A DNA stretch of 64,000 bases from Sphingobacterium thalpophilum. GTDB taxonomy: Bacteria > Bacteroidota > Bacteroidia > Sphingobacteriales > Sphingobacteriaceae. Below the pieces are notes generated by a model that did not search any database, had not been told where the DNA came from, and worked only from the letters and a program-made list of their open reading frames with translations. Shown here piece by piece: positions 19,535 through 28,820 of the stretch (positions within the stretch are counted from its first letter, which is position 1; each line of letters starts with the position of its first letter). The stretch spans positions 3,720,001-3,784,000 of the forward strand of contig NZ_CP151087.1 in the NCBI RefSeq assembly GCF_038396785.1, in the 5' to 3' direction. The position numbers were made by a program, and so were the translations under genes.

Positions 19535-20572
19535 TTAATTTCCTGACTGAACTTTTTGTAAAGTAAAGCCAAATGTTGTCCCAATGCCTTCTGTACTACG
19601 GACATTGACGTTTTGCTGATGTGCTTCGACAATATGCTTTACGATAGCCAATCCTAATCCTGATCCTCCGATATCGCGTGATCGACTCTTATCAGTTCGG
19701 AAAAAGCGCTCGAATACACGGCTGAGATTTTTTTCTTCGATGCCATAACCGTCGTCTGTAATCTCGATAAGAACCTGTTCAAATAGTGGGAAAATCTTAA
19801 TTTTAGTTGTCCCGCCCTCTTTTCCATACTTTAGGGAATTGTCAATCAGATTGTATAACACCTGATGAATTTTATTGCGGTCAGCTTTAACCCAATGTGG
19901 TGTGCCCACTTTTGGCTTGAATTCTATTTTGATATTGTGCTGTTTAGCTTTGTCCTCAAGAGAGTAGGTGGTGTCTTTAATAAGATCAACGATATCGAAT
20001 TTCTCTATATTCAGGACCATTTTTCCAGATTCCAGTTTGGATATCTCATCAAGATCCTGAATCAGGTAATTTAGCCTGTCCAGATTCCGGGCAGCCTTAT
20101 CTAAGAAGTTCTTGGCCATTTCCATATCTTCTTCCATAAGGCCATCTTGCAGGGTTTCAATGTAACCTTGGGTAGCAAATAATGGCGTTTTGAATTCATG
20201 AGAAATGTTGGATAAAAATTCTCTACGGAATTTTTCTTGTGATTTTAACTGCTCTATCTCGTTTTTTTTATCTTTTGCCCATGCTTTGACTTCGTTTTCA
20301 GCATCCGTAATTGGATCCTCACTGACATGTTCTCCGATAGCATCCTTAAGATCCTTGCCGAGTTTAAGGTTATGAATTAATTTATACATCGTATTGAGTC
20401 TACGATATATGTATTTTTCAAATAGATAGTTAAATAGGAGGAAGCTCGTTACCACAGCAACAAAGAAAATGATCAACGCTGTCTGTAGGTCATGTTTATA
20501 ATAAAAGCTGATCGTGGATATTGCAATACCGACAGTTGCGGAGTTTGCCAATAGTAATTGTCTAAAATTCAT
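19535..20572 (-). CDS. Sensor histidine kinase, PhoR-like
   Basis: A 345-residue membrane kinase. Two TM segments (about 9-25 and 30-50) are joined by a very short loop, so there is no periplasmic sensor domain. The H-box is FLSNISHEFKTPL with His125, the N-box is QVLYNLIDNSLKYG, and the G-boxes are DDGYGI and GSGLGLAI. This layout matches PhoR-type kinases that read phosphate status through transporter proteins. The gene lies directly upstream of the phoU-like/pit pair. No response regulator is encoded nearby, so its partner (probably PhoB-like) is elsewhere. A terminator-like hairpin stands just before the ATG. Confidence 0.88.
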   Translation of the reverse strand: MNFRQLLLANSATVGIAISTISFYYKHDLQTALIIFFVAVVTSFLLFNYLFEKYIYRRLNTMYKLIHNLKLGKDLKDAIGEHVSEDPITDAENEVKAWAKDKKNEIEQLKSQEKFRREFLSNISHEFKTPLFATQGYIETLQDGLMEEDMEMAKNFLDKAARNLDRLNYLIQDLDEISKLESGKMVLNIEKFDIVDLIKDTTYSLEDKAKQHNIKIEFKPKVGTPHWVKADRNKIHQVLYNLIDNSLKYGKEGGTTKIKIFPLFEQVLIEITDDGYGIEEKNLSRVFERFFRTDKSRSRDIGGSGLGLAIVKHIVEAHQQNVNVRSTEGIGTTFGFTLQKVQSGN

Positions 20573-20581
20573 TTGCAGAAT

Positions 20582-20605
20582 AAAAAAGGCCCCTGATTTG
20601 GAGCC
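20582..20605 (-). terminator. Terminator after psd, 10 nt before the kinase start
   Basis: On the minus strand GGCTCC pairs with GGGGCC (one G-U) around a 6-nt loop, then T6. It lies past the psd stop (20636) and 10 nt upstream of the kinase ATG (20572). Kinase expression must therefore come from read-through or a promoter overlapping this hairpin. Confidence 0.6.
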
Positions 20606-20635
20606 TAAGTTACTTATAATGATATTAATAAATTG

Positions 20636-21289
20636 TTAAAATTTTCCGATAATCGTTTTTGCTCCAGTAACCTTATCACCAATGTTAACATTGATTTCAG
20701 TCCCTAAAGGAAGAAACAAATCGACGCGGGAGCCGAATTTGATAAAACCAAACTCATTGCCTTGCACGACTTCGTCTTTTTCTTTTACATACCATACAAT
20801 GCGGCGTGCTAATGCTCCTGCAATCTGGCGGAAAAGAACTTCCCGTCCAGCCTTATCTTTGACAACGACTGTTGTTCTTTCGTTATCGGTAGATGATTTG
20901 GGGTGCCAAGCCACTAGAAATTTGCCCGGATGGTATTTAAAGAACGTGACTAAACCACTGATTGGGTTTCTGTTGACATGCACATTGACAGGAGACATAA
21001 ATATCGACACCTGTATCCGCTTATCATGGAAATACTCATTTTCCTCAGTTTCTTCGATAACAACAACTTTTCCATCGGCTGGACAGAGAATCACGCCATC
21101 CTGCGGGTTAACCACTTTTTTGGGACTTCTGAAAAACTGAACAACTGTAATGAATAGGAATGCTGAGAGCGCATAAATAAACCATTTAGTGTATTGCGGA
21201 GCGTCATAATAATCCGCAACGGCATTGATGATGAAGATAAAAAGTACAGCGATCGCTAATGTGGTATATCCTTCTTTATGAAATTTCAT
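20636..21289 (-). CDS. psd: Phosphatidylserine decarboxylase, short (PSD-A) type
   Basis: A 217-residue proenzyme that makes phosphatidylethanolamine. Two N-terminal TM segments (about 9-25 and 33-50) precede the catalytic region. This contains PADGKVVVIEE, the conserved SPVNVHVNRNPISG with catalytic His, and the self-cleavage region FGSRVDLFLPLG. The serine of GS should become the pyruvoyl group. The short length and GSR motif place it in the PSD-A class common in Bacteroidota. A perfect TATCTTTG box lies 15 nt before the ATG. Confidence 0.92.
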   Translation of the reverse strand: MKFHKEGYTTLAIAVLFIFIINAVADYYDAPQYTKWFIYALSAFLFITVVQFFRSPKKVVNPQDGVILCPADGKVVVIEETEENEYFHDKRIQVSIFMSPVNVHVNRNPISGLVTFFKYHPGKFLVAWHPKSSTDNERTTVVVKDKAGREVLFRQIAGALARRIVWYVKEKDEVVQGNEFGFIKFGSRVDLFLPLGTEINVNIGDKVTGAKTIIGKF

Positions 21290-21304
21290 ATCTATTTATT
21301 TCTG

Positions 21305-21312
21305 CAAAGATA
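21305..21312 (-). promoter_or_regulatory. -7 promoter box of psd
   Basis: TATCTTTG on the minus strand, 15 nt upstream of the psd ATG and just past the end of the upstream gene. No TTG at the -33 spacing. Confidence 0.5.
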
Positions 21313-21313
21313 A

Positions 21314-22444
21314 TTATTTACTCGAATTGTCTATTTGTCTTTCGATTTTAATTGAATGGGTATAGATTTTTCCGTCATTACCCTGTGTGATTCCGCCGGA
21401 TACTCTGATAAGGTCGTCTTGAGGCTGATTGTCTTTATATGTAGGGAAATAGAAGTCAACACTTCTCGCAATACGGCTCAAAGTGCCATCGAAAGGCTCG
21501 TCGCCGGAATCTGATATTAACTTGAGGCTTTTTGGATTAGCCATTCCGCTTTTCTTTACTTCCACTAAGTAAGAAAAATTAACCTGTTTGGTGATGTCTA
21601 GCCCGGTTTTATTGAGATTGTCGTTAAAACGTTTGGTTAGGAATGCATAAAAATTGGAATAATCATCAAAGCTGCAGGACTTACCGTTAAATAGTTCCGC
21701 TCGTATAAAATAGTCGTAAGGGAGGATACTTAGCGACATGAAATCCTCATTATTTAGATCTCCATTGTCGTCATAGGTCGTTGTGAGTACACCATTTGCA
21801 AAGCGTTGTGTCATGGCGTAAACTGCTTGCTGACCTACATTGTAGAAATATGTATTCCAGTTTCCCTGCGGCCTACCGTTTTTTACCTTTCCTTTGCGTA
21901 GATAGAAATCAAAACCGAACTCCGTAAAACCTTCAAAAGGAATAGAAAATTCATAGTTGCCTTCGCCGTCTATCACCTCCTGTTTGCCTCTGTTGTCCCA
22001 GTAATCTTTGATAAAATAGCCTTGCTCATTATAGGCAATGGTTAATAAGGGTTTTCCATCCGGGTAGTAATATTTCCAATCACCGGTTGGATGGTTGTTT
22101 TGAAAATTTACTTCCCATTTTAGCACTCCGTTCGGATGAAAGGCTTGGAATAAGCCTTCTTTTTTACCATCTTTATAGGAACCAATGAGTATTCTCGATC
22201 CATTTGGCGCAAAATCGCGGAACTCTCCATCAAAAACTTGCTTTGCAAAATCAAATTTGCTCACACGTTCGATCGTTTTAAACTCACATTCTTTTGAAAC
22301 TAAATAATAATATTTGTCAAAATAAAAGCGAATCAATCCCTGGTCTAGTTTTTCATAGAATACAGGTTTGTCATCTTGTGCATGTAGCTTTGTAAAGCTA
22401 CAGACACACAATAATAATAAGATATGGATGAGTTTTCTAATCAT
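21314..22444 (-). CDS. Exported MORN-repeat (YwqK-like) protein
   Basis: A 376-residue exported protein. Signal peptide 1-~22 ends FTKLHAQ. MORN/YwqK-type repeats follow: YKDGKKEGLFQAFHPNGVLK, NFQNNHPTGDWKYYYPDGKP, KVKNGRPQGNWNTYFYN. These 20-odd-residue beta hairpins form an elongated surface. The C-terminal part (from ~240) resembles the TonB-type C-terminal fold (VNFSYLVEVKKSGM), but this is a guess. Function unknown; probably periplasmic. It lies 4 nt downstream of polA and is likely co-transcribed. Confidence 0.75.
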   Translation of the reverse strand: MIRKLIHILLLLCVCSFTKLHAQDDKPVFYEKLDQGLIRFYFDKYYYLVSKECEFKTIERVSKFDFAKQVFDGEFRDFAPNGSRILIGSYKDGKKEGLFQAFHPNGVLKWEVNFQNNHPTGDWKYYYPDGKPLLTIAYNEQGYFIKDYWDNRGKQEVIDGEGNYEFSIPFEGFTEFGFDFYLRKGKVKNGRPQGNWNTYFYNVGQQAVYAMTQRFANGVLTTTYDDNGDLNNEDFMSLSILPYDYFIRAELFNGKSCSFDDYSNFYAFLTKRFNDNLNKTGLDITKQVNFSYLVEVKKSGMANPKSLKLISDSGDEPFDGTLSRIARSVDFYFPTYKDNQPQDDLIRVSGGITQGNDGKIYTHSIKIERQIDNSSK

Positions 22445-22448
22445 AACT

Positions 22449-25250
22449 TTAATGTGCTTCTAGCCAATTTTTGCCTTCTCCAATTTCTACGATCAAAGGA
22501 ACACTCGTTTTTATAGCATTGGACATTTTATCCAAAATAATTTTTTTGAATACCGCTATCTCGTCTTTAGGTACGTCAAAAACCAATTCATCATGCACCT
22601 GCATGATCATTTTGCCGGATAAACCTCGCTGCTCAATTTCCTTTTGAATGGCGATCATGGCAAGTTTGATTAAATCTGCTGCTGATCCTTGGATCGGAGC
22701 GTTGATAGCGTTTCTTTCTGCGAATCCGCGAACGGTCATGTTTGCGGAATTGATATCTCTCAGATAACGTCTCCGTTTTAAAATTGTTTCAACGTAACCA
22801 TTCTCCTTTGCAAACTCGACGGCATCACTCATGTATTTTTTTATCCCTGTATATTGGTTAAAATATTCATTGATGATATCGGATGCTTCTTTACGTGATA
22901 TGCCAAGATTTTGAGAAAGGCCAAATGCCGACTGACCATATATAATGCCGAAGTTAACTGCTTTCGCGTTGCGACGTTGTTCAGAAGTAACAGCATCAAA
23001 ATCCATGTTGTATACTTTCGCGGCTGTTGCCCGGTGGATATCATGACCTTGGCTAAACGCTTCCATCATATTTTGATCTTTACTTAGCTCTGCAATTAGG
23101 CGAAGTTCAATCTGCGAATAATCGGCAGAGAGGATCACATTGTCTTCAGATCTTGGGATAAAGGCTTTTCTAACTTCTCTCCCCCGCTCGGTACGGATCG
23201 GGATGTTCTGCAAGTTCGGATTCGTTGAGCTCAGACGGCCTGTTGCGGCAACCGCTTGATTGTAGGACGTATGAATGAGCCCTGTTTCGGGGTTTATCAA
23301 CTCAGGTAGTGCATCAACATAGGTTGATTTGAGTTTTTGCATTTGCCTAAAGTTTAAAATATCTTGGACGATATCTGATTTATGGGCCAAAGCTAATAAC
23401 ACATCTTCACCTGTTTTATACTGTCCCGTTTTTGTTTTTTTAGCTTTAGGATCCAGTTGCAGTTTATCGAATAAGACTTCACCCAATTGCTTCGGGGATG
23501 CAATATTGAAATTTACGCCCGCTTTCTCAAAAATGGATTCCTCGAGATTTTTAATGTCCTGCTCCAGTGTTTTTGAAAACTCTCCAAGTGCAGGAACATC
23601 TATTTTTACACCGTTTCTTTCAATTTCAGCGAGTATATAGACTAATGGGAATTCCACATCCTGAGCGAGCTGCATGGTGTTGGTCTCGACAAGAAGTGGT
23701 TGAAACACATTTTTTAGCTGTAGGGTAATATCTGCATCTTCAGCAGCATATTCTTTTACTTTTTCGACTTCAACGTCGCGCATATTCCCTTGCTTCTTTC
23801 CCTTTTCACCGATAAGTTCTGTGATTGATACCGGGCTGTAATTTAGGTAATTTTCTGCGAGTACATCCATTCCGTGACGGGTATCTGGATCAATCAGATA
23901 ATGTGCAAGCATGGTGTCAAAAAGGGTGCCTTGTACTTTTACACCATAGCGTGCTAATAATAAAATATCGTACTTGATGTTTTGTCCTATTTTTTCAATT
24001 TTTGGGTTTTCTAAAGCGCCCTTGAAAATATCGACTATAGCCTGAGCGCTATCACGATCGGCAGGTGTTGGGACATAATATGCTTTTGCGTTCTCAAAAG
24101 AAAATGATAAGCCCACAATGTCCGCAAGGTTTGCATCTAATCCTGTTGTTTCTGTGTCAAAACAAAAACTATCCAAAGAAGCAAGCTGTTGAGCGAGCGC
24201 TACTTGTTTTTCGTTTGTATCAACCAAAACATACTCATGTCCGGTATTATGTATGTTATTTATTGCTGCATTTTCGACGCTAACTTCGGTAACAATTTCG
24301 GTGGTGGTAATTGTCGTTGTTGTGGTCGAAAATAGATCCATTTGTCCATTTGTAGGGCTGCTCTTGTCAAGGACGGAGAAATCTTCGCCGAAAACTCGTT
24401 TTCCAAGTGTTCGGAATTCTAATTCAGCAAATAGCGGTTCAAGGATTTCTTTGTTTGGATCTTCCAGTTCTAGCGATTTTTCATCGAGTTCAATGGGTAC
24501 ATCCAATAAAATAGTGGCTAATTTTTTGGAGATGAGCCCTTGTTCTGCAAAATTCTCTACGTTTTCACGCATTTTTCCTTTTAGTTGGTCCGCGTTAGCG
24601 ATAATGCCTTCGACAGATCCGTATTCCTGAACAAGTTTTTTCGCTGTTTTCTCTCCAATACCAGGTATACCAGGGATATTGTCTACGGCATCACCCCAAA
24701 GACCGAGAATATCGATGACCTGGCAAACATCAGAAATTTCCCATTTTTCAAGAATCTCTTTGACACCTTGTACTTCTGCTCCATTACCCATGCGTGCAGG
24801 TTTATAGATAAAGATATTTTCAGACACAAGTTGCCCGAAATCTTTATCCGGTGTCATGCAATAGACCTGAAAATTTTGCTTTTCAGCCTTTTTTGCCAGC
24901 GTACCGATAATATCGTCGGCCTCGTAACCATCCATGGTGATGATCGGAATATTGAAGCCCTCAATTAAGCGATTGATATAGGGGATAGAGGCCGCAAGGT
25001 CTTCTGGCATAGATTCGCGATGTGCTTTATAAGCTTCAAATTCAATATGTCGTGCGGTAGGTGCCGCCGTGTCGAACACTACTGCTATGTGGGAAGGTTG
25101 CTGATTTTTCAATACATCCAATAGGGTATTGGTAAATCCCATGATTGCTCCTGTATTTAACCCTGTTGAGGTAATTCGGGGAGTTTTGCTCAATGCAAAA
25201 TAAGCTCTATATATCAGAGCCATTCCATCTAGAAGAAATAGTTTTTTCAC
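22449..25250 (-). CDS. polA: DNA polymerase I
   Basis: A 933-residue family A polymerase with three parts. The 5'-3' exonuclease/flap domain (1-~290) starts FLLDGMALIYRAYFAL. The 3'-5' proofreading domain is intact, with FDTETTGLD, NIKYDILLLARYG and YAAEDADITLQ. The polymerase domain has SADYSQIELRLIAELS, RRNAKAVNFGIIYGQSA and the palm QVHDELVFD. It fills gaps in repair and removes RNA primers. Translation starts at GTG (25250), the only start that gives the conserved N-terminus. A TACCTTTG box lies 23 nt upstream. Confidence 0.96.
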   Translation of the reverse strand: MKKLFLLDGMALIYRAYFALSKTPRITSTGLNTGAIMGFTNTLLDVLKNQQPSHIAVVFDTAAPTARHIEFEAYKAHRESMPEDLAASIPYINRLIEGFNIPIITMDGYEADDIIGTLAKKAEKQNFQVYCMTPDKDFGQLVSENIFIYKPARMGNGAEVQGVKEILEKWEISDVCQVIDILGLWGDAVDNIPGIPGIGEKTAKKLVQEYGSVEGIIANADQLKGKMRENVENFAEQGLISKKLATILLDVPIELDEKSLELEDPNKEILEPLFAELEFRTLGKRVFGEDFSVLDKSSPTNGQMDLFSTTTTTITTTEIVTEVSVENAAINNIHNTGHEYVLVDTNEKQVALAQQLASLDSFCFDTETTGLDANLADIVGLSFSFENAKAYYVPTPADRDSAQAIVDIFKGALENPKIEKIGQNIKYDILLLARYGVKVQGTLFDTMLAHYLIDPDTRHGMDVLAENYLNYSPVSITELIGEKGKKQGNMRDVEVEKVKEYAAEDADITLQLKNVFQPLLVETNTMQLAQDVEFPLVYILAEIERNGVKIDVPALGEFSKTLEQDIKNLEESIFEKAGVNFNIASPKQLGEVLFDKLQLDPKAKKTKTGQYKTGEDVLLALAHKSDIVQDILNFRQMQKLKSTYVDALPELINPETGLIHTSYNQAVAATGRLSSTNPNLQNIPIRTERGREVRKAFIPRSEDNVILSADYSQIELRLIAELSKDQNMMEAFSQGHDIHRATAAKVYNMDFDAVTSEQRRNAKAVNFGIIYGQSAFGLSQNLGISRKEASDIINEYFNQYTGIKKYMSDAVEFAKENGYVETILKRRRYLRDINSANMTVRGFAERNAINAPIQGSAADLIKLAMIAIQKEIEQRGLSGKMIMQVHDELVFDVPKDEIAVFKKIILDKMSNAIKTSVPLIVEIGEGKNWLEAH

Positions 25251-25273
25251 AAAATTGAATTTTAGTCTCCTTA

Positions 25274-25281
25274 CAAAGGTA
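25274..25281 (-). promoter_or_regulatory. -7 promoter box of polA
   Basis: TACCTTTG on the minus strand, 23 nt before the GTG start of polA. Divergent from rsgA. Confidence 0.5.
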
Positions 25282-25356
25282 AGAAATTCATCAAAGGGTA
25301 AGTTTAATAAATTTTTCCGATTTTTGTACTATGACACATTTAATGCAACAGGATTT

Positions 25357-26277
25357 ATGAGAGGACTGGTAACTAAATCGACAGGTAGTTGGTATCAAGT
25401 TTTGGGCGAAGATGATAAAAGATACGATTGTCGTATTAAAGGAAAGTTTCGTACTAAAGGAATAAAAACGACTAATCCTGTTGCTGTGGGGGATTGGGTA
25501 CATTTTGATGTGGAACCTGATCAGGATAGTGCGGTCATTCACGAACTGGAACCTCGTCGAAATTATATCATTCGAAAATCCGTCAATTTGTCCAAACAAA
25601 CTCAAATTATCGGAGCAAATCTGGATCAAGCTTTTTTAGTTGTGACACTTGCCTCTCCGCCAACATCTTTAGGTTTTATCGATCGCTTTCTAGTAACAAC
25701 GGAGGCCTACGGAATTCCTGCCGTAATTATTTTCAATAAATTGGATCTTTTTAGTGATGAAGGGTTGGAGATATTGGCAGACTATAAAGCTATTTATGAA
25801 CATATTGGCTATCCCTGTTTCGAGGTTTCTGCGTTAACCGGTACCAATATCGACGTTGTCAAGCAACTGCTTAAAGATAAAATAACCTTGGTATCAGGTC
25901 ATTCTGGGGTTGGCAAATCAACGTTGATCAATGCAATCGTCCCTGAATATGGGTTGAAAACTGGTGAAATCTCCGATTGGTCTGACAAAGGAAAGCATAC
26001 AACTACTTTTGCTGAAATGTTTGATCTTCCTTTTGGAGGGAAGTTAATTGATACGCCTGGTATTCGTGAGTTGGGAATTGTCGATATAGAAAAACAGGAG
26101 CTATCCCATTTTTTTCCAGAGATGCGCGCGTTGATGAATCAATGTCGATTTCATAATTGTAGGCATATCAATGAACCCGGTTGTGTCATTATGGAGGCTG
26201 TGGAAGAAGGCTCTATTGAGAGTTCGCGCTACGATAGCTACCTCAGTATATATCATAATGAGGATAGTAGATCTTAA
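25357..26277 (+). CDS. rsgA: Ribosome small-subunit-dependent GTPase
   Basis: A 306-residue circularly permuted GTPase that helps late 30S maturation. An N-terminal OB-fold (GLVTKSTGSWYQV, CRIKGKFR) is followed by the G motifs in permuted order: IIFNKLDLF (G4), VSALTGTN (G5-like), SGHSGVGKSTLIN (G1) and DTPGIRELG (G3). The C-terminal zinc knuckle is QCRFHNCRHINEPGC. The ATG at 25357 (MRGLVTKS) is chosen because the OB-fold begins there and no family member has the extra 34 residues. It is divergent from polA. Confidence 0.95.
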   Translation: MRGLVTKSTGSWYQVLGEDDKRYDCRIKGKFRTKGIKTTNPVAVGDWVHFDVEPDQDSAVIHELEPRRNYIIRKSVNLSKQTQIIGANLDQAFLVVTLASPPTSLGFIDRFLVTTEAYGIPAVIIFNKLDLFSDEGLEILADYKAIYEHIGYPCFEVSALTGTNIDVVKQLLKDKITLVSGHSGVGKSTLINAIVPEYGLKTGEISDWSDKGKHTTTFAEMFDLPFGGKLIDTPGIRELGIVDIEKQELSHFFPEMRALMNQCRFHNCRHINEPGCVIMEAVEEGSIESSRYDSYLSIYHNEDSRS

Positions 26278-26301
26278 TCTATATAAATCTTAATCTTTAT
26301 A

Positions 26302-26342
26302 AAAAAATAGCGCCTTCTTACATCAAGAAGGCGCTATTTTTT
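26302..26342. terminator. Bidirectional terminator between rsgA and the 817-residue protein gene
   Basis: An 18-bp perfect stem (AAAAAATAGCGCCTTCTT with its complement) around a 5-nt loop, with A-tract on one side and T-tract on the other. It serves the two convergent genes. Confidence 0.9.
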
Positions 26343-26366
26343 GTAAAACGAGATAGGATGAAGCCC

Positions 26367-28820
26367 TTAATGTATCGCTTGTGTTAAATTTAGAAAATCA
26401 CGGAGATAGGTACACTCCCGCGAAGCGATTGTAAAGAAAGGCGTATCCTTATATTGTGTACTCAATTCTTTGAAGTATTTATTTTGCATCGAAAAACGAT
26501 AGAAAGGATTCTTTAATGGCGAATCATAGTATTGCCAACGCGATTCATTGGTATAGACAAAATCTTTCTGCTCACATTTGGCAAGCATAAAGGTACATTT
26601 CGCTTTGAACTCTTTGTCTGTGCTCAGCGTACGCGCTTTGCTGTACCATTCTTTTGCTGATTTTGTCTGTAGATAATTTCGTTGCCAGTGAAGTGTCGAA
26701 GCGGCGTGGTTGTCGGTGGACGACCAGTCATAGGACACCAGGGACCAAGCATTTCCATAGGTACTAGTCTGATAAATACCTGTGGCCATTTGGAAATAAT
26801 AATCGGCTTTTTTCTGGTTGTTCTTTTCCGTTTTTATGGCATTTTCCAAGCGTGCCATCCGTTCAGCATATTTTAGCTTAGTGGTGGACTCTTTACCATA
26901 TTTTTTAGGGTAATCATTTATCGTTACAATAAATGGATTCGGTGTAATATCGCTTTCATCCGCATCGTACCAGTTTTTAATTTCTTTTATTTTATGGTCT
27001 TTAGGAAGTCCCGCTAAAGTTTTTGCTGCTTTTTGGAAATCCAGTTCGCGCAGGTAGGTTGTACCCAATAATTCCGTGAGATAATCTTTATTGAAATGTT
27101 TGATATCCTTCAATAAGAATTTAGATAGGGTATTCTGTTGGGAATTGTCCGACAGTAAATTTCTTATTTTTAACAGCGTTTTAGGTGTAAGGCTATTTTC
27201 CCAAAAGTGCATTGTTGTCCACTGCATATTATCTTCCAGTGAGTCTTTCACAAAGCCATAGTTGTAAAAGGCATCCGCCTTTACAGCTGCTAAACTAGCC
27301 ATGGCGGTATCTTGTGTATTCAAATAATGTTTTACGACAAGATTTTGTAGAATATTCCGGCAGATTAAACTATAGTTGCTATATTCAAAAGCACTATATC
27401 CCCAATTTTGCTTGCGGATATCTTCTTTACCATCAAGTTTTGCTTTTTCTTCTAACCAAGATAGCGTTTTGGTCAATTGAACTTCATCTAGTTGTTTACT
27501 GCTTTGCCAGTCAGTTAATTGCGTAAGTAATCGGGTAATTTGAAGCTGATCAATCAATTTTGGACTGAGGTCAGTCTCTTTTATTTCGGAAAGGTATTTT
27601 TTTGCTAACGTATTTTCCTTATTCATCCAGCTTAGGTAGGCGGCAGTAATAAGACCCAATTGGGGTTGAACATATTTTTTGTCGCGATAAAGTTTTAGGG
27701 CAAAATTGCGAAGAGAATCCAGATGTAGTTTAACCTTTCTTTTATCGTCATTTTTACTGTAGTAATTATAATTATCGCTACTGAGGTAAAAAGACTCGTT
27801 CATTTCTGTTTCTATCTTATTGACTTCGCGTCCCAATAGTACGGCATTTACGGTGTTGGCAGGATCGAGCTGATAGCAGTCGCTCAGATATTTCAGGGCA
27901 TAGTCACTTGTGCCAAAGCCTATGATAGCATTGATATTGAACCGATCCGCATCATTTTTTGCATATTGAAATATCTCAGCATCACTGGCAGTGATATAAT
28001 GGAAATTAGCATAAGCGAGGATGCGCCTTTCTGGACTGGCAGTGAATAATTTAGAAAAGAGATAAGCTGCCCTTGCAGGATCACCATTTTTGCGGACAGC
28101 CCCCGCATAGTTGGATAGTGCCCAATTGAGGATAGCTTCGTCTCCCTTAGCAGATTGCAGGTACTTTTCATAAATCGTCATGCTCTTGGCGTATTCCTGC
28201 CCAAATAGATATAAACGGGCAGCTTGATAAGCATAGCGGATATAGAGAAAGCTATTTTTGGGGTACTTGGGGATCTGCTGTTCGGCGAGTTCAGCTAATT
28301 GTGTGATTTCTTTGAAATTTCGGGTATCCGGATCCCAATAGTTATGTTGAATATTCGTGATGGGTTCCTGCTTTTTGGTGAACATAAAATAAGCGCGTTC
28401 AGCTTCATGTTTTCCGTCAATCAATGTGCTTAAGAACGTATTTCCTTTAATGGAATCTGGCAGGTTGATCCAAGTCGACTTTTGTTGATTGCTCGCTAAA
28501 TTAGCGGTTGCAGCGTTGCTGTTGTACATCAATTGCTCGACATCCTTAACCTTGACCTGGGAACCGAGGTGCTTCACCCAAGTTTCGGAATTGATTAAAC
28601 TTTCTTTGACTGGAGCTTCTTCCGTATAAAGAAATTGGTAGGGGATAAATTGAAAGGCAGAAAATCCATTGTCCTCCAGATTGGGGAGATAATATGTCGT
28701 TTGATTGTCGTAAGGATCCACTTCAGGACCACAGGCGATATTGGTTGCAATCTCCCCAAAGAAGAAAGCTAATGTAGTGCTAGAAAGTAGCAATAATTTT
28801 TTGTAATTCGGCATTGCCAT
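26367..28820 (-). CDS. Large exported helical-repeat protein of unknown function
   Basis: An 817-residue exported protein, not assigned to a named family. An N-terminal hydrophobic segment (KLLLLSSTTLAFFFG) is followed by a conserved-looking ACGPEVDPYD. The Cys could be lipidated, though the -3 residue (Asn) is not ideal. The rest is almost all helical with TPR-like stretches (FLYIRYAYQAARLYLFGQEY, MTIYEKYLQSAKG, AYLFSKLFTASPERR), suggesting an alpha-solenoid. It overlaps the upstream lipoprotein gene by 41 nt, a sign of coupled translation. The pair probably works together in the envelope. A strong terminator follows. Confidence 0.7.
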   Translation of the reverse strand: MAMPNYKKLLLLSSTTLAFFFGEIATNIACGPEVDPYDNQTTYYLPNLEDNGFSAFQFIPYQFLYTEEAPVKESLINSETWVKHLGSQVKVKDVEQLMYNSNAATANLASNQQKSTWINLPDSIKGNTFLSTLIDGKHEAERAYFMFTKKQEPITNIQHNYWDPDTRNFKEITQLAELAEQQIPKYPKNSFLYIRYAYQAARLYLFGQEYAKSMTIYEKYLQSAKGDEAILNWALSNYAGAVRKNGDPARAAYLFSKLFTASPERRILAYANFHYITASDAEIFQYAKNDADRFNINAIIGFGTSDYALKYLSDCYQLDPANTVNAVLLGREVNKIETEMNESFYLSSDNYNYYSKNDDKRKVKLHLDSLRNFALKLYRDKKYVQPQLGLITAAYLSWMNKENTLAKKYLSEIKETDLSPKLIDQLQITRLLTQLTDWQSSKQLDEVQLTKTLSWLEEKAKLDGKEDIRKQNWGYSAFEYSNYSLICRNILQNLVVKHYLNTQDTAMASLAAVKADAFYNYGFVKDSLEDNMQWTTMHFWENSLTPKTLLKIRNLLSDNSQQNTLSKFLLKDIKHFNKDYLTELLGTTYLRELDFQKAAKTLAGLPKDHKIKEIKNWYDADESDITPNPFIVTINDYPKKYGKESTTKLKYAERMARLENAIKTEKNNQKKADYYFQMATGIYQTSTYGNAWSLVSYDWSSTDNHAASTLHWQRNYLQTKSAKEWYSKARTLSTDKEFKAKCTFMLAKCEQKDFVYTNESRWQYYDSPLKNPFYRFSMQNKYFKELSTQYKDTPFFTIASRECTYLRDFLNLTQAIH

